From a virus: DNA of 55,186 bases. The notes beneath the pieces were generated by a model. The model saw only the letters and a program-made list of their open reading frames with translations, had not been told where the DNA came from and ran no database searches. Location: IMG/VR virus record IMGVR_UViG_3300030104_000268, positions 1-55,186 of that record; one strand, written 5' to 3'. The position numbers were made by a program, and so were the translations under genes. Below, piece by piece: positions 38,416-48,692 of the stretch. Numbering within the stretch: the first letter of the stretch is position 1; the number at the start of each line of letters is the position of its first letter.

Positions 38416-41400
38416 TTACAAGTCTATAATTTTTAAGAACACTTCAGACAAAAAGTTACCAGTGCTTTGTGTTGCCTCTATTTTGGCCTGAAGTTCTGCT
38501 GCTGTTAGTGTTGCCTCTGCAGCCATTTGCTGTAATATAATTGATGTTGCATTATCCGCATTACTCTCAGCAGTTTGAAAGGCTAACGACATAATGTCTC
38601 TTTCTCTTTGCCATACAGCATCTATATTTTTAGATGTCATTGCGTTCATTGTCTTAGCAAAATCTCTGTTACTTTCATTCTGTGTAGCAGTATTAATAGT
38701 AGAAAGGTTTTGTCTCCACTGTGCATTAGCCTGTGCTACTACCAAACCATTGTTAGCATTAAACTGATCCCTCTGATTTTGTAGATTAGAATTAAACTGA
38801 CGAACAGAGTTTACTGCATTAACATTAGCTTGATTAACAGCGTTTGTTTGTGTTGCATTAAACTGTGAAGTCTGTGATGCCAGTGATGCAAAGAACTGAT
38901 TAGTTTGATTCTCACTGGTAGCATTAAACTGTGATGCAGCATTAGTAGCAGCCTGATCAGTAAAGAGTGCTTGTACATTTTGTTGTGCTTTAAATAGTGC
39001 AGTTTGCTGCTCATTACCTAAGTTAGCCATGTCCATCTGCAGGAACGCTTGTGCATTTTGCACTGCAGCCTGTTGCCTGTTATTTAAATTAGCCATATCA
39101 AGGTTAGCTATTGCTGCAACTTCTGCCATTACCATAGCCTGTTTATTTGTTAGGTTAGCCATGTTCATAGTATTTACTGCACGAGAGTTTTCCATTGCTA
39201 TATTTTGCTCTGCAGTAAAGTTCATATTAGCAACATCACCAATACGTGCAGAGTTTTGTACTCTGGATTGAAACTCTTGGTCAAACTCTTGTCCCATAAA
39301 CTGAGCACGTTGTTGTGCAGCAAGCATAGCACGTTGTTGACGATTTGACAAGTTTTGTGATTCAAATTGTGCAACAGTTTGTGCGTCAGCCTGTGCAATA
39401 GGTAGTGCAGACTCCATTGCTGCTTGCACCATAGCTTGACCAGCCATACTACTTGCACCTAATCCCCTTGCAGCCATTGCAGCACTTACTGCCCTCATTG
39501 CACCAGAAGCCCAAGGGGGAGTATTGCCCCCCTCAAAGTCCTGCATCAGCCCTTCTAGCTGACCCTGTACGGTAGCCATCTTAGTTGGAGTAGCCTCTGC
39601 AGCCTGTACTTGTTCCGTAAACTTAGCGGCCTTCTCTGCATCAGCAGCACCACTAATAAGTTCACCCTCTTGTATCTCACGTTGTACAGGGTTTTCCATA
39701 ATATTAGCAGCACCTTGGGCAGACTGCATACCAGACACAGAGGATTCAGTCTGTTGTGCTGCACCTACTTGTGCTTCATCACTAACTTTACCTGTAGCTG
39801 CTGTTGTTCCCTCTACTGCCTTTCCCACTGCTTTAGCAGCAGATGTTGCACCATAAGTAGCTGTATCTGCTACACCAGGAGTTGTTGCTGTTTCTACTGT
39901 TCCTACAGTTGCTGCATCTGCATATGGAGCTGTGCCACTAACCTGACCAGCACCAGAACCTATGTCTTGATCTGCAGTGGGTGATATATAAGATACTGGT
40001 GCTTGTATAGGTTGCATGGTTTGTTTTACCACATCCTGAAACATTGGCACTATTTCTTCTTGATATTTTATACCACTTGGATCATCAGTGGTTTCTCCTC
40101 CCTCTTGATAACCAGTAACCATACCACCTCTATTCATACTACCTTTTCTAGGAAAAGGTCCAGCCTTTAGTTTTTTTATATCAAAAGGAACAGAGTAATC
40201 AAAAGAACCCGTAGTTTCATTACCCATTGGATCATACTTTAATCCAACTTCAAAATTATTACCATATATTGGATCTTTACCTTTTATAAAAAATTTACCT
40301 TGATAAAGACCAAACTTTGTATTCTTAGATTCTTCAACTATTTTATTAGGTACAATAATTTTACTTCCTACCTGATCATAAGATAAATTTTGACTATCTA
40401 ACTCTGTCTTAAAAGCATCTACCCAAGGATTATTCACATCAAAGATAGACTTTTGACTATCCCCTTCACCAAGAACAGAGCCTTTGTCATCAGTGTAAGT
40501 ATACTCTATACCTTTTTCTTTCATACGGTTAGAAGTACGTTGCCTTTCTGTTCTGTTACTAGGTGTGTCAGAGTATTGTAAGGGTTTAGTTTGAGTAGTT
40601 GGAGTAGACTTTGCAAATGCCTGTTGCGTTTGTTGTGATTGAGATGACCTATCATCTCTATTTCTTGGTGTAGCTACAGGAGTACCCATGGAGAGTTGAG
40701 TAGTAGCCTGTGGTGGAGGGGTAGAAACACTAGGTTGTTGTGTTCTACCTCTCTCTACACCTGCTGCAGGTTGTGATCTAGGGGCAGGACTAGCTGCAGG
40801 TGCTCCCCTACCTGTTTCAGCAGGTCCACCAGTATAACCACCATAGGCCATACCAGTCATGGCCTTTTCATACTGACCCATACGAGAAGCAGCACCAGAG
40901 TTTGACTGGTAGAAGTTATCCAAGGCAGTTCTAGACTTCTCGCCAGTATACCCAAGAAACTTCTTAGCTAAATCATTCTCTGCATCTAGTGATATAAACC
41001 CACCTGCAGACATGGATCTAACATAACCTGGTGGTACATAGGTAATAGGTTGACCATTTTTAAGAGTAACAGGCATCTGTTGTCCTCTTTCATTACGGTA
41101 TGTTACAGTCTGAACACCACTATCTCCAACACCTAACTCAGGTGGTTGAAAAGTAGAACCTGGTTGATACCCACCACCAAATGTAGGCACAGAACCTAGA
41201 CCAACTGTGGATACGGGTTTAGCAACTGTAGCACTAACTGGTGTATAGTCTGTAACTGGTGGAGGTGCAGCAGCAGTAGCAAGTCCCGTATCAGTTGTAG
41301 TAGGTGCAGTTGTGGTAACTGGTGCTGTTTCTACTGGTGTGGTAGTAGTTGGTGTTGGATCATAACCAGTTGTAACTGGTTGACTAAATGCCTCTTCTGT

Positions 41401-42471
41401 TTGAGTCTGAGTTGCTTCTGGTACTGTAACCTCTGGAGCAGGTGTAGTGTCAGCATAGGTAACTACTTCTTCTTGTGTAGGTTGTTGACTATCTATATAA
41501 TCTTGCACTGCTTGCCTATCAGGAGATCTAAAAACAGCACTCTTTGGAACTGCCATAGGAGAAGATGCTCTTTGTATTTGATTACCACCACGCATTACGT
41601 AAAAAGTTTCTACTTGTGGAACTAAAAATGTAGGATCATCAGGTTTACCTGCATCTGGTTGCTGTTCTTGTTCACCACCAAGGTTTAACTGTGTATCCCT
41701 GTAGTCAAATACAGCCTGTTGATCAAAGCCAGAGTTTACTGCACTCTCATTTAAGAAAGAACTAGAGAAACCAGTCTGTTCATAAGAGGAGTCTAGTGTA
41801 GGATTGTCAACTGTAAATGTTCTACCATCATCCAGTAGGAATGTTTTTGGGTCAGACCTGTAACCTGCCTCTTCCATTTGAGCAGACTTAGCATTTACTA
41901 AATTATATGCATCTTCAAGTCTTTGTCCACCTAAAGCACTAGCACCCATAGCCAAGTTTATATTTGATATATCATTAAGTTTTATTTGACCATCATTATC
42001 CAAGTCATACAGTGCTAAATCTTCAGCAGACATATTTGCTGTTTTTCCACTATCAAGTTGATTTGGTATTAAGTTACCATCCGTATCTCGTTGACCATAC
42101 TTTTCAAAAAAATCATTGCCCCAATTAGCTAGGTTAAAACTAGCATCACCACCAAGATTAGTATCAGTTCTGTCAGGCAAGGGTATACTTGGACCATCAT
42201 CTACTGGTGGTTCTTCTGCTGGTGGTGGTGCTTCTTCAGCAGGTGGTCCATAAGCTGCACCAGGTTCAAATAATCCTAATTCCCTAGCTTTATTTTGGGC
42301 AGTAGCCATTTGATTTTTCATATCTCTCTGAGTTTCTTTGTCAAAGTTGTACTTTTCAAACACAGTACCATCAATCAAAGACTTCTCAAATGCAAGTTGA
42401 TTTCTAAAATCTGTTAAATCTTTCTTGTCAATATTAAAAGATTTACCGTATGCGTCAGTTACTTGTGGCAT
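38416..42471 (-). CDS. Giant repeat-rich virion protein (1351 aa)
   Basis: A 1351-residue protein. N-terminal part has an EF-hand/dockerin-like loop DLDNDGQIKLND; a long Thr/Pro/Val-rich linker follows (TTTTPVETAPVTTTAPTTTD); GG-hydrophobic motifs recur (SAGGFISL, AYGGYTGG, NRGGMVTGYQEGG); the last 400 residues are Asn/Gln/Ala-rich helical repeats (MANLNNRQQAAVQNAQ, MANLGNEQQTALFKAQ). It is probably an internal or tail-associated structural protein. No enzyme motif. An 11-base gap separates it from the lysozyme gene. Confidence 0.78.
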   Translation of the reverse strand: MPQVTDAYGKSFNIDKKDLTDFRNQLAFEKSLIDGTVFEKYNFDKETQRDMKNQMATAQNKARELGLFEPGAAYGPPAEEAPPPAEEPPVDDGPSIPLPDRTDTNLGGDASFNLANWGNDFFEKYGQRDTDGNLIPNQLDSGKTANMSAEDLALYDLDNDGQIKLNDISNINLAMGASALGGQRLEDAYNLVNAKSAQMEEAGYRSDPKTFLLDDGRTFTVDNPTLDSSYEQTGFSSSFLNESAVNSGFDQQAVFDYRDTQLNLGGEQEQQPDAGKPDDPTFLVPQVETFYVMRGGNQIQRASSPMAVPKSAVFRSPDRQAVQDYIDSQQPTQEEVVTYADTTPAPEVTVPEATQTQTEEAFSQPVTTGYDPTPTTTTPVETAPVTTTAPTTTDTGLATAAAPPPVTDYTPVSATVAKPVSTVGLGSVPTFGGGYQPGSTFQPPELGVGDSGVQTVTYRNERGQQMPVTLKNGQPITYVPPGYVRSMSAGGFISLDAENDLAKKFLGYTGEKSRTALDNFYQSNSGAASRMGQYEKAMTGMAYGGYTGGPAETGRGAPAASPAPRSQPAAGVERGRTQQPSVSTPPPQATTQLSMGTPVATPRNRDDRSSQSQQTQQAFAKSTPTTQTKPLQYSDTPSNRTERQRTSNRMKEKGIEYTYTDDKGSVLGEGDSQKSIFDVNNPWVDAFKTELDSQNLSYDQVGSKIIVPNKIVEESKNTKFGLYQGKFFIKGKDPIYGNNFEVGLKYDPMGNETTGSFDYSVPFDIKKLKAGPFPRKGSMNRGGMVTGYQEGGETTDDPSGIKYQEEIVPMFQDVVKQTMQPIQAPVSYISPTADQDIGSGAGQVSGTAPYADAATVGTVETATTPGVADTATYGATSAAKAVGKAVEGTTAATGKVSDEAQVGAAQQTESSVSGMQSAQGAANIMENPVQREIQEGELISGAADAEKAAKFTEQVQAAEATPTKMATVQGQLEGLMQDFEGGNTPPWASGAMRAVSAAMAARGLGASSMAGQAMVQAAMESALPIAQADAQTVAQFESQNLSNRQQRAMLAAQQRAQFMGQEFDQEFQSRVQNSARIGDVANMNFTAEQNIAMENSRAVNTMNMANLTNKQAMVMAEVAAIANLDMANLNNRQQAAVQNAQAFLQMDMANLGNEQQTALFKAQQNVQALFTDQAATNAASQFNATSENQTNQFFASLASQTSQFNATQTNAVNQANVNAVNSVRQFNSNLQNQRDQFNANNGLVVAQANAQWRQNLSTINTATQNESNRDFAKTMNAMTSKNIDAVWQRERDIMSLAFQTAESNADNATSIILQQMAAEATLTAAELQAKIEATQSTGNFLSEVFLKIIDL

Positions 42472-42932
42472 TATCTAGTTCCTATCCATACAAAACCAAA
42501 GAGAGCACCCAAAAGAACAAGGAAGAGTGCAATACCTGCAGTCCATTCAATAATCGTTTGTTTGATTTCCATTTGTCTGTGTTCATGTTCTCTCTTCTGC
42601 TTTCTTAAATCTGCTTCTATTTCTAGTATCTCTTGCCACTTAGAGGGACCATACATTACTGAAATATAATCTTTCAGTTCTTTACGCATGGACTCAGCTT
42701 TTTGTTTAGCTGCAAATATCTCCATTGCCTGAGATTCAATACCACCACCTAGTGCTTTGTACCATGGTGGCTTTTGATTTTGTCTGTCTGCAAAGTCTAG
42801 ATCGGCTACTGCACCAGCCCACTTAGCCATAGTGCCACCCATGTCTTGCAGGTCTTTGCCAACCTGTATGCCTTTCTTTAATGCATTAAAGGCAGCAGTA
42901 GCACCTGCAATAGCCGTTATGGGATCTATCAT
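42471..42932 (-). CDS. Membrane-anchored virion-region protein (153 aa)
   Basis: A 153-residue protein: Ala/Gly-rich N-terminus (MIDPITAIAGATAAFNALKK), a charged coiled coil (EADLRKQKREHEHRQMEI) and a C-terminal transmembrane helix (IALFLVLLGALFGFVWIG). Overlaps the next gene by one base and the previous by four. Possible tail-lysis or ejection factor. Confidence 0.7.
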   Translation of the reverse strand: MIDPITAIAGATAAFNALKKGIQVGKDLQDMGGTMAKWAGAVADLDFADRQNQKPPWYKALGGGIESQAMEIFAAKQKAESMRKELKDYISVMYGPSKWQEILEIEADLRKQKREHEHRQMEIKQTIIEWTAGIALFLVLLGALFGFVWIGTR

Positions 42933-43165
42933 CTTCTCTCTATGATTCTATCTAGCTTTGCGTCTAGAGCCTCCAACCTGTCTATTATTCTATTCATATC
43001 ACTGTTAGCTTCTGCTCTAGTCATATAATCACGAGCCATTTCTTCTCGTGTCTTGTTTAGTAAAACCTGCATACGTTGTGTTTCTGTGTGTTGGCTACGG
43101 ATAATCCAACCTACTATACCAAGTAGGCCAGTTAGTCCTGCACTCCATAGCAACTCCATTTCCAT
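42929..43165 (-). CDS. Small membrane/coiled-coil protein (78 aa)
   Basis: A 78-residue protein with an N-terminal transmembrane helix (LWSAGLTGLLGIVGWII) and a charged coiled coil (NRIIDRLEALDAKLDRIIER), the topology of an i-spanin or of a small ejection protein. Overlaps the next gene by 4 bases. Its distance from the holin and endolysin argues against a classical spanin. Confidence 0.68.
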   Translation of the reverse strand: MEMELLWSAGLTGLLGIVGWIIRSQHTETQRMQVLLNKTREEMARDYMTRAEANSDMNRIIDRLEALDAKLDRIIERR

Positions 43166-43170
43166 GAGGG

Positions 43171-43443
43171 TTAGCCTGTAAAACTATCAGCAGCAGTTAT
43201 AGCTGCATTGATTGCTGTAAAGTCCTTGCTACCCCAATCTGAGTATGTATCCTTCTGGTGCTTGAGGTATCCTACACTACGACTTACACGAGCCTTCTTT
43301 TCGTCATGTGTCATGTCGTATGCAAAGTCTGCTGATGTAGCAGAGTTACCTTTGTTATGTGTTGCAATTACAGAATTAACTGTATCTGCCCCATTAAGAC
43401 AAGCCTTATATGCCTGTTCTATTACTTCTGTTTCTCTAGCCAT
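43171..43443 (-). CDS. Hypothetical tail-region protein (90 aa)
   Basis: A 90-residue helical protein (EVIEQAYKACLNGADTVNSV, then YLKHQKDTYSDWGSKDFTAI). No recognised domain. Overlaps the oxygenase-like gene by 8 bases. A role in tail or fibre assembly is inferred from place only. Confidence 0.65.
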   Translation of the reverse strand: MARETEVIEQAYKACLNGADTVNSVIATHNKGNSATSADFAYDMTHDEKKARVSRSVGYLKHQKDTYSDWGSKDFTAINAAITAADSFTG

Positions 43444-44080
43444 TGTTCATTTCTCCTATATTAATGTTACCAGATATTGATATTCTTTCACCATCATCAT
43501 TATAAAAGGGAAAGACCTGATGAAGTAAGCATGAAGGAAACATTACCATATATCCTTCTGCTTGTTTCTCCATATTATATGCAAAGGTTGACACCCTGCC
43601 TAACGTATTTGTGTAACTAAATGCAAAGTTACTTATGTGATTGTCTGCATTTGACTCTGCACAGATAGGTAGCTTGCGTTGTTCTTCATAGGACGTAGGT
43701 ATCTGCATCCATATTACAAAGCTGTAAACACCTGCATGATCATGTGGTGGATTAAACTCGTTCTGCTTTTGGAAGTTTACCCATAGGCTTTCTAAGTTAA
43801 ACCCTTCATCTTCTTTCATGCCTAAACGATAGGGTGTTCCATAATCTTCTAAGTGCTTCCTCATATAGGCTGGTATTACCTCACCTACAAAGTCTTCTAT
43901 TAAATCTGACTTACTATCTAGTCTAATAGAAGAACTGATGTTACCTGCTAGTTCAGGCTTCATATCTTCTGGTTTTTCTCTTGCTTCGTTTATTAATGTC
44001 CACAAGTCATCAACTATTTCTTCTGATAGTTTTCCTTCCACTACCCCAATGTTAGGGAAGTTTCTTGCTAGTAGTTCCAT
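43436..44080 (-). CDS. 2OG-Fe(II) oxygenase-like protein
   Basis: A 214-residue protein of the TIGR02466/2OG-Fe(II) type: iron ligands in NPPHDHAGVYSFVIW and in the C-terminal HQVFPFYNDDGERISISGN (His, then the Arg that binds 2-oxoglutarate). Placed directly after the fibre gene, it might hydroxylate the fibre or a host surface or DNA substrate; this is common in marine phage tail regions, substrate unknown. Confidence 0.78.
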   Translation of the reverse strand: MELLARNFPNIGVVEGKLSEEIVDDLWTLINEAREKPEDMKPELAGNISSSIRLDSKSDLIEDFVGEVIPAYMRKHLEDYGTPYRLGMKEDEGFNLESLWVNFQKQNEFNPPHDHAGVYSFVIWMQIPTSYEEQRKLPICAESNADNHISNFAFSYTNTLGRVSTFAYNMEKQAEGYMVMFPSCLLHQVFPFYNDDGERISISGNINIGEMNNG

Positions 44081-44083
44081 TGT

Positions 44084-47000
44084 TTATCCTTCTAGTGTTG
44101 CTATTCGTGCTTCTAGGGCATCGTTCTTTGCTGATAGTTCTTGTAGTGCTTTGACTAGGATTGGTACAAACTTGCTGTACTGCATACCGTACTGTTTACC
44201 GTCATCAGATAAAGATGTTACTAAATTAGTTTTATCTGCAATCTTATAGCCAGCAGCTTTTTCTAACACCTCAACTTCTTGAGCTTTAAATCCTACGTCT
44301 AACCAATCTTCTTTATGTGTTCCATCAGGTGTTTGGGCATCAAGATCATAATCGTCAGCAGTTCTGTCACCATATCTAGCTCGTTTATCCCACTTATAAG
44401 TTACAGGATTAAGTGCTTTTACAAAATCAAGTCCAACATCTAATGCAGTAAAATCTGTCTTATCTCGTTGGTCAGAAGCTACCGTCCAATCAGCTTGAAT
44501 ATGACAAGCACCAATAGTTTCATTTCCTAAAGCTATTGTATTGTTACCTGTGGTAATATTGCCACCAGGACTACCTGTTCGCCCTGCATTATGACCTAAC
44601 ACCAAATTGTTGATACCACTTGAAATAGCAGCCCCTGCTGCTGTACCTAAGCCTGTGTTATCAGTGCCTGTGCAAACTTCTAGTGCAGAAACCCCAACTG
44701 CTACGTTACCGTCACCACAATTACCACTCAATGCCTGATAACCCACTGCTACATTTTCTTGACCATCATCAGTACCATCACCTGCTTCAGCACCTATAAA
44801 GGTGTTAAAAAATCCTGTTATATTAGTTGTACCTGCTTCATAACCAACTGCGGTGTTGTACATATTATTTGCAGTTGCACCAGCAGAATTTTGTGATCTT
44901 AAAGAACGGTAGCCAATAGCTACACAACGACTACCTACATCATCAGTCTCTAATGCTTCACGGCCTATAGCCACGTTATAAGAACCAACCGTTAATGCAC
45001 GGGCAGCTTGATAACCCATAATTGCGTTAGCCTCGCCACTAGTACAAGAAAACAAGCTTTCAACACCTACAGTAGTATTAGCTCCACCCGTCATAGCTCC
45101 ACCACCAGATGAAGCACCGACAAAAGTATTGGCTGTTCCTGTAGTAAGACCTGAACCTGCGTTATATCCTACTGCGGTATTATTAGTATTTGTAGCTGTA
45201 GTGAGATTTTGTGTAAATAGAGCTTGGTATCCTACAGCCGTTGATTGAGAACCAAGTGTGTCACTACTCAAAGCAGTATAGCCTACAGTAGTGTTTTTAT
45301 CTGCATCAGTAAGAGCATCGCCAGCTTCACTACCTATTAAGGTATTTAATCGACCTGTTGTGACTGCTACACCTGCTTGAAAACCTACAGCAGTATTGTA
45401 GGTCTCCGTAGCTGTAGTAAAATTTTGATTACTCAATGCAGTATAACCAATTGCAGTAGACCTGCTGCCTAATGTATCAGCATCTAATGCAAGAGCACCT
45501 ACTGCGGTATTAAGAGCACCTGTTGTAATAGCATTACCTGCATCAAAACCTACTGCTGTATTATAAACACTAGTTGCAGTGCTATTGCTTTGATTTGCAA
45601 GACTAGAATTACCTATAGCTACACTAAAAGAACCTGCTACTTCAGAAGTTAATGCGTTCATCCCTACTGCTGTATTATGACCGCCAGTAGTTATAGCATC
45701 TCCAGAACTACCTCCTACAAGGGTATTTAATGTACCTGTAGTGACTGCATTACCTGCACCACTTCCAACAGCTACATTAAACATATTTGTAGCTGTAGTA
45801 GGATTTTGTGTTGCTAAAGTATCATTACCAATAGCTGTAGAATAACTGCCTAGTTGATTTGCAGTTAATGCCCTTGTACCAACCGCAGTATTAAAGTCTG
45901 CATCTGTTATTGCGTCACCTGCTAGTCCACCTATAATAGTGTTGTCTACACCTGTTGTGACTGATAGCCCTGCATTATGACCTATGGCTACGTTGTAATT
46001 ATCTGTGGCTGTTGTAAAATTTTGATTAAGTAAAGCACCATGCCCAATAGCAACTGCTCTGCTACCTTTTGTGTCAGAGCTTAATGCAGCAACCCCTAAA
46101 ACTTGATTAAACGATCCAATAGTAAGTGCATCACCTGCAAGTCCACCAATAAGGTTGTTAGACTCGCCTGTTGTAACTGATAATCCTGCATCTGTGCCTA
46201 CGGCAGTATTGTACATATCCGTAGCTGTTGTTGGATTTTGAACTAGCAACGCCTGATTGCCAATAGCTACTGACCTGTTTCCAAGAACATTAGCACTTAA
46301 TGTCTGATAACCTACTGCTGTATTTAAGTCTGCATCAGTCATTGCGTCACCAGCTAATGCACCTACAAGTGTGTTGCGTATGCCTGTTGTAACTGCTGCT
46401 CCTGTTTGATATCCAACAGCAACATTATAACCATCCGTTGCTGTAGCATAGTTTTGGGCTGATAGTGCATCTGCACCCACTGCTGTTGACTTACTTCCTA
46501 CATCATCACTAGTTAGTGCAGCATGACCTATAGCTGTATTATCACTTCCTGTAGTTAAAGCATCGCCAGTAAATGCACCTATAAGATTATTTCTTAAACC
46601 TGTTGAAACTACATTACCAGCAGAAAAACCAACAGCTACATTATACGTATCTGTAGCTGTAGTTGGATTTTGTTCGTTTAAGGCAGTATCACCAATCGCA
46701 ACAGCCCTACTACCAAGAACATTTGAACTTAATGCACTGTGTCCTATTGCCACATTAAAGTCTGCATCTGTTATTGCGTCCCCTGCTAAAGCACCGACAA
46801 GAATGTTGCGTATACCTGTTGTGATATCATTACCTGCATCATGTCCTACTGCTACGTTGAAAGCATCTGTAGCTGTAGTGAAGTTTTGAGTAGCTAATGC
46901 TTGATTCCCAACAGCCGTTGTTTTACTGCCTAAAGTATCACCAGTTAAAGCTCCTCTTCCTATCGCTGTATTAGCACCTCCTGTTGTAAGAGCATCACCT

Positions 47001-48688
47001 GCTCTACCTCCAACAAGTACATTATCTACACCTGTAGTCAAAGATAATCCTGCAAGGTACCCAATTGCTACATTTTCAGCGTCTGCACCAGCATTAAGAG
47101 TTTTTAACGCTTGATAACCCATTGCGGTATTTCTGCTATTTGCATCTTCCGTTTTAAGTGCCTCAAATCCTACAGCTACATTAAAATCACCAGTAGTAAT
47201 TGCAGTACCAGCTTCATCACCTATAAGCACATTATAGTTACCGCCAGATAAAATGCTGTTACCTGCATTACCACCTAGCTTAACGTTTGATGTACCTAGT
47301 GTTGTAGTAGAGATAGAGTCAGATGCCGTTAGTATTATATTAGCCTCACCAGCTATGGTCATCGTTCCATCAGTATTTTGATGTATAAAAGTTGCAGCAT
47401 CACCAAATGTTAATTTGTTAGTGCTATTTAGAGTTAATCCTGTTCCATCAGTATGTGTAAGGGTAGTGTCATCATCGTCACCAAAAGAAAGTATTGCACC
47501 ATCATGCTGTAGTTCTAAATCTTGAGTAAGTGTAACATCACCATCAGCACCTATAGCAATAGCATCAGGATCACTGGCAGAACCAATAGTACCAGCATCT
47601 TTAATAATAAAGTCATCTGCAATAGTAAGCAAACCTGCAGAGCTTAGTGTCATTTTAGCAGTGGCACTAGCAGCAGCAGTTTCAGATGCACCAGTAGTAA
47701 ATACTAATTTAGTAGAGTTAACACTAGAGGTAAACTCTGCCTCTGCTATAGCATGGATACCTGCAGCTACAGTAGCAGCATCTGTACCACTATCATCTCC
47801 TGCAGCAAACTCAATAGAACCAATAACTTCATTTGCAGTTATTTCATTTTCCTCAGATTTAAGTTGTACTACTATTGGTTTATTATCACCTGTATTGGTG
47901 TTGGTAACTGTCAAACCTGTATCTGCTACATGAGTAACAGTTATTTCATTGTCAACACCAAAACCTAGCACAGCAGCATCACTGTCTAGTTTTAAGTCAT
48001 TGCTAACTAAGACTGCAGTAGAAGCGTTAATGTCAACTGTAGCCTCGCCATCTATACGTAGTACACCATCAGATGATTGCTGTACAAATGACGCAGCGTC
48101 ACCAAAGGTCAGCTTGTTTGTACTATTTAATGTAAGACCTGTGCCATCTGTGTGTGTAATTGTAGTGTCGTTGTCTGCGCCAAAACCTAGTACGGCAGAG
48201 TCACTGTCTAATTTTAAGTCATTACTTACTAGCACTGCAGTAGATGCATTTATATCAACCGTAGGTGCTGTTATTTCTAGTTCTGTATCAGCATCTATAT
48301 CTAGCTGACCATCTGTACTTGAGTTTATAAATATTGCAGTGTCACGAAACTGTACTTTTTTATCCGTAGCAACAAGCATGTCCCTACCAAAACCATCAAT
48401 GTAAGCTACACCATCCAGATATAAATCTTTAAACTCTAAGGCATCTGTACCCAAGTCTATTGCATTATTTGATTTAGGTGAAACAATTGTAGCACTAATG
48501 GTAATATCCTGTGCAGGACCAACAACAGATACTGGCCCACCCTCAGCAGATGTACCATCATGTGTGTGACCACTTGTAGAAAATGCAGTTACAATGGCAT
48601 CAAACTCTCCATCAAAGTCTGCAGCATTAATAACATTACCGTCAGCAATATTATTGTCCGTATCGTTTCTTGTATAACCTGTTCCCAT
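44084..48688 (-). CDS. Tail fibre with YadA-like repeats and S74 chaperone domain
   Basis: A 1534-residue fibre. The N-terminus (about 1-110) attaches to the tail. A segment (VDINASTAVLVSNDLKLDSD, then AVLGFG) is repeated twice in residues 140-250. From about 480 to 1390 the chain is a series of NTAVG/STAIG beta-roll repeats like trimeric autotransporter heads, organised as about nine 72-residue units. The C-terminus holds the intramolecular chaperone of endosialidase type (peptidase S74): ASDQRDKTDF is the cleavage-site Ser, then VGFKAQEVEVLEKAAG. Expect trimerisation and self-cleavage before SDQR. Confidence 0.88.
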   Translation of the reverse strand: MGTGYTRNDTDNNIADGNVINAADFDGEFDAIVTAFSTSGHTHDGTSAEGGPVSVVGPAQDITISATIVSPKSNNAIDLGTDALEFKDLYLDGVAYIDGFGRDMLVATDKKVQFRDTAIFINSSTDGQLDIDADTELEITAPTVDINASTAVLVSNDLKLDSDSAVLGFGADNDTTITHTDGTGLTLNSTNKLTFGDAASFVQQSSDGVLRIDGEATVDINASTAVLVSNDLKLDSDAAVLGFGVDNEITVTHVADTGLTVTNTNTGDNKPIVVQLKSEENEITANEVIGSIEFAAGDDSGTDAATVAAGIHAIAEAEFTSSVNSTKLVFTTGASETAAASATAKMTLSSAGLLTIADDFIIKDAGTIGSASDPDAIAIGADGDVTLTQDLELQHDGAILSFGDDDDTTLTHTDGTGLTLNSTNKLTFGDAATFIHQNTDGTMTIAGEANIILTASDSISTTTLGTSNVKLGGNAGNSILSGGNYNVLIGDEAGTAITTGDFNVAVGFEALKTEDANSRNTAMGYQALKTLNAGADAENVAIGYLAGLSLTTGVDNVLVGGRAGDALTTGGANTAIGRGALTGDTLGSKTTAVGNQALATQNFTTATDAFNVAVGHDAGNDITTGIRNILVGALAGDAITDADFNVAIGHSALSSNVLGSRAVAIGDTALNEQNPTTATDTYNVAVGFSAGNVVSTGLRNNLIGAFTGDALTTGSDNTAIGHAALTSDDVGSKSTAVGADALSAQNYATATDGYNVAVGYQTGAAVTTGIRNTLVGALAGDAMTDADLNTAVGYQTLSANVLGNRSVAIGNQALLVQNPTTATDMYNTAVGTDAGLSVTTGESNNLIGGLAGDALTIGSFNQVLGVAALSSDTKGSRAVAIGHGALLNQNFTTATDNYNVAIGHNAGLSVTTGVDNTIIGGLAGDAITDADFNTAVGTRALTANQLGSYSTAIGNDTLATQNPTTATNMFNVAVGSGAGNAVTTGTLNTLVGGSSGDAITTGGHNTAVGMNALTSEVAGSFSVAIGNSSLANQSNSTATSVYNTAVGFDAGNAITTGALNTAVGALALDADTLGSRSTAIGYTALSNQNFTTATETYNTAVGFQAGVAVTTGRLNTLIGSEAGDALTDADKNTTVGYTALSSDTLGSQSTAVGYQALFTQNLTTATNTNNTAVGYNAGSGLTTGTANTFVGASSGGGAMTGGANTTVGVESLFSCTSGEANAIMGYQAARALTVGSYNVAIGREALETDDVGSRCVAIGYRSLRSQNSAGATANNMYNTAVGYEAGTTNITGFFNTFIGAEAGDGTDDGQENVAVGYQALSGNCGDGNVAVGVSALEVCTGTDNTGLGTAAGAAISSGINNLVLGHNAGRTGSPGGNITTGNNTIALGNETIGACHIQADWTVASDQRDKTDFTALDVGLDFVKALNPVTYKWDKRARYGDRTADDYDLDAQTPDGTHKEDWLDVGFKAQEVEVLEKAAGYKIADKTNLVTSLSDDGKQYGMQYSKFVPILVKALQELSAKNDALEARIATLEG
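44530..47250 (-). repeat. Fibre repeat region, about nine 72-residue (216-bp) units
   Basis: Each unit reads roughly N-x-A-V-G-x-x-A-G, x-x-x-T-T-G-x-x-N-x-L-V-G, A-G-D-A-x-T, then N-T-A-V-G, L-S-x-x-x-L-G-S-R-S-x-A-I-G, and ends Q-N-x-T-T-A-T. One unit near the C-terminal side is shortened. At DNA level the units are diverged, so the array is old or diversifying. Confidence 0.8.
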
Positions 48689-48692
48689 AATC

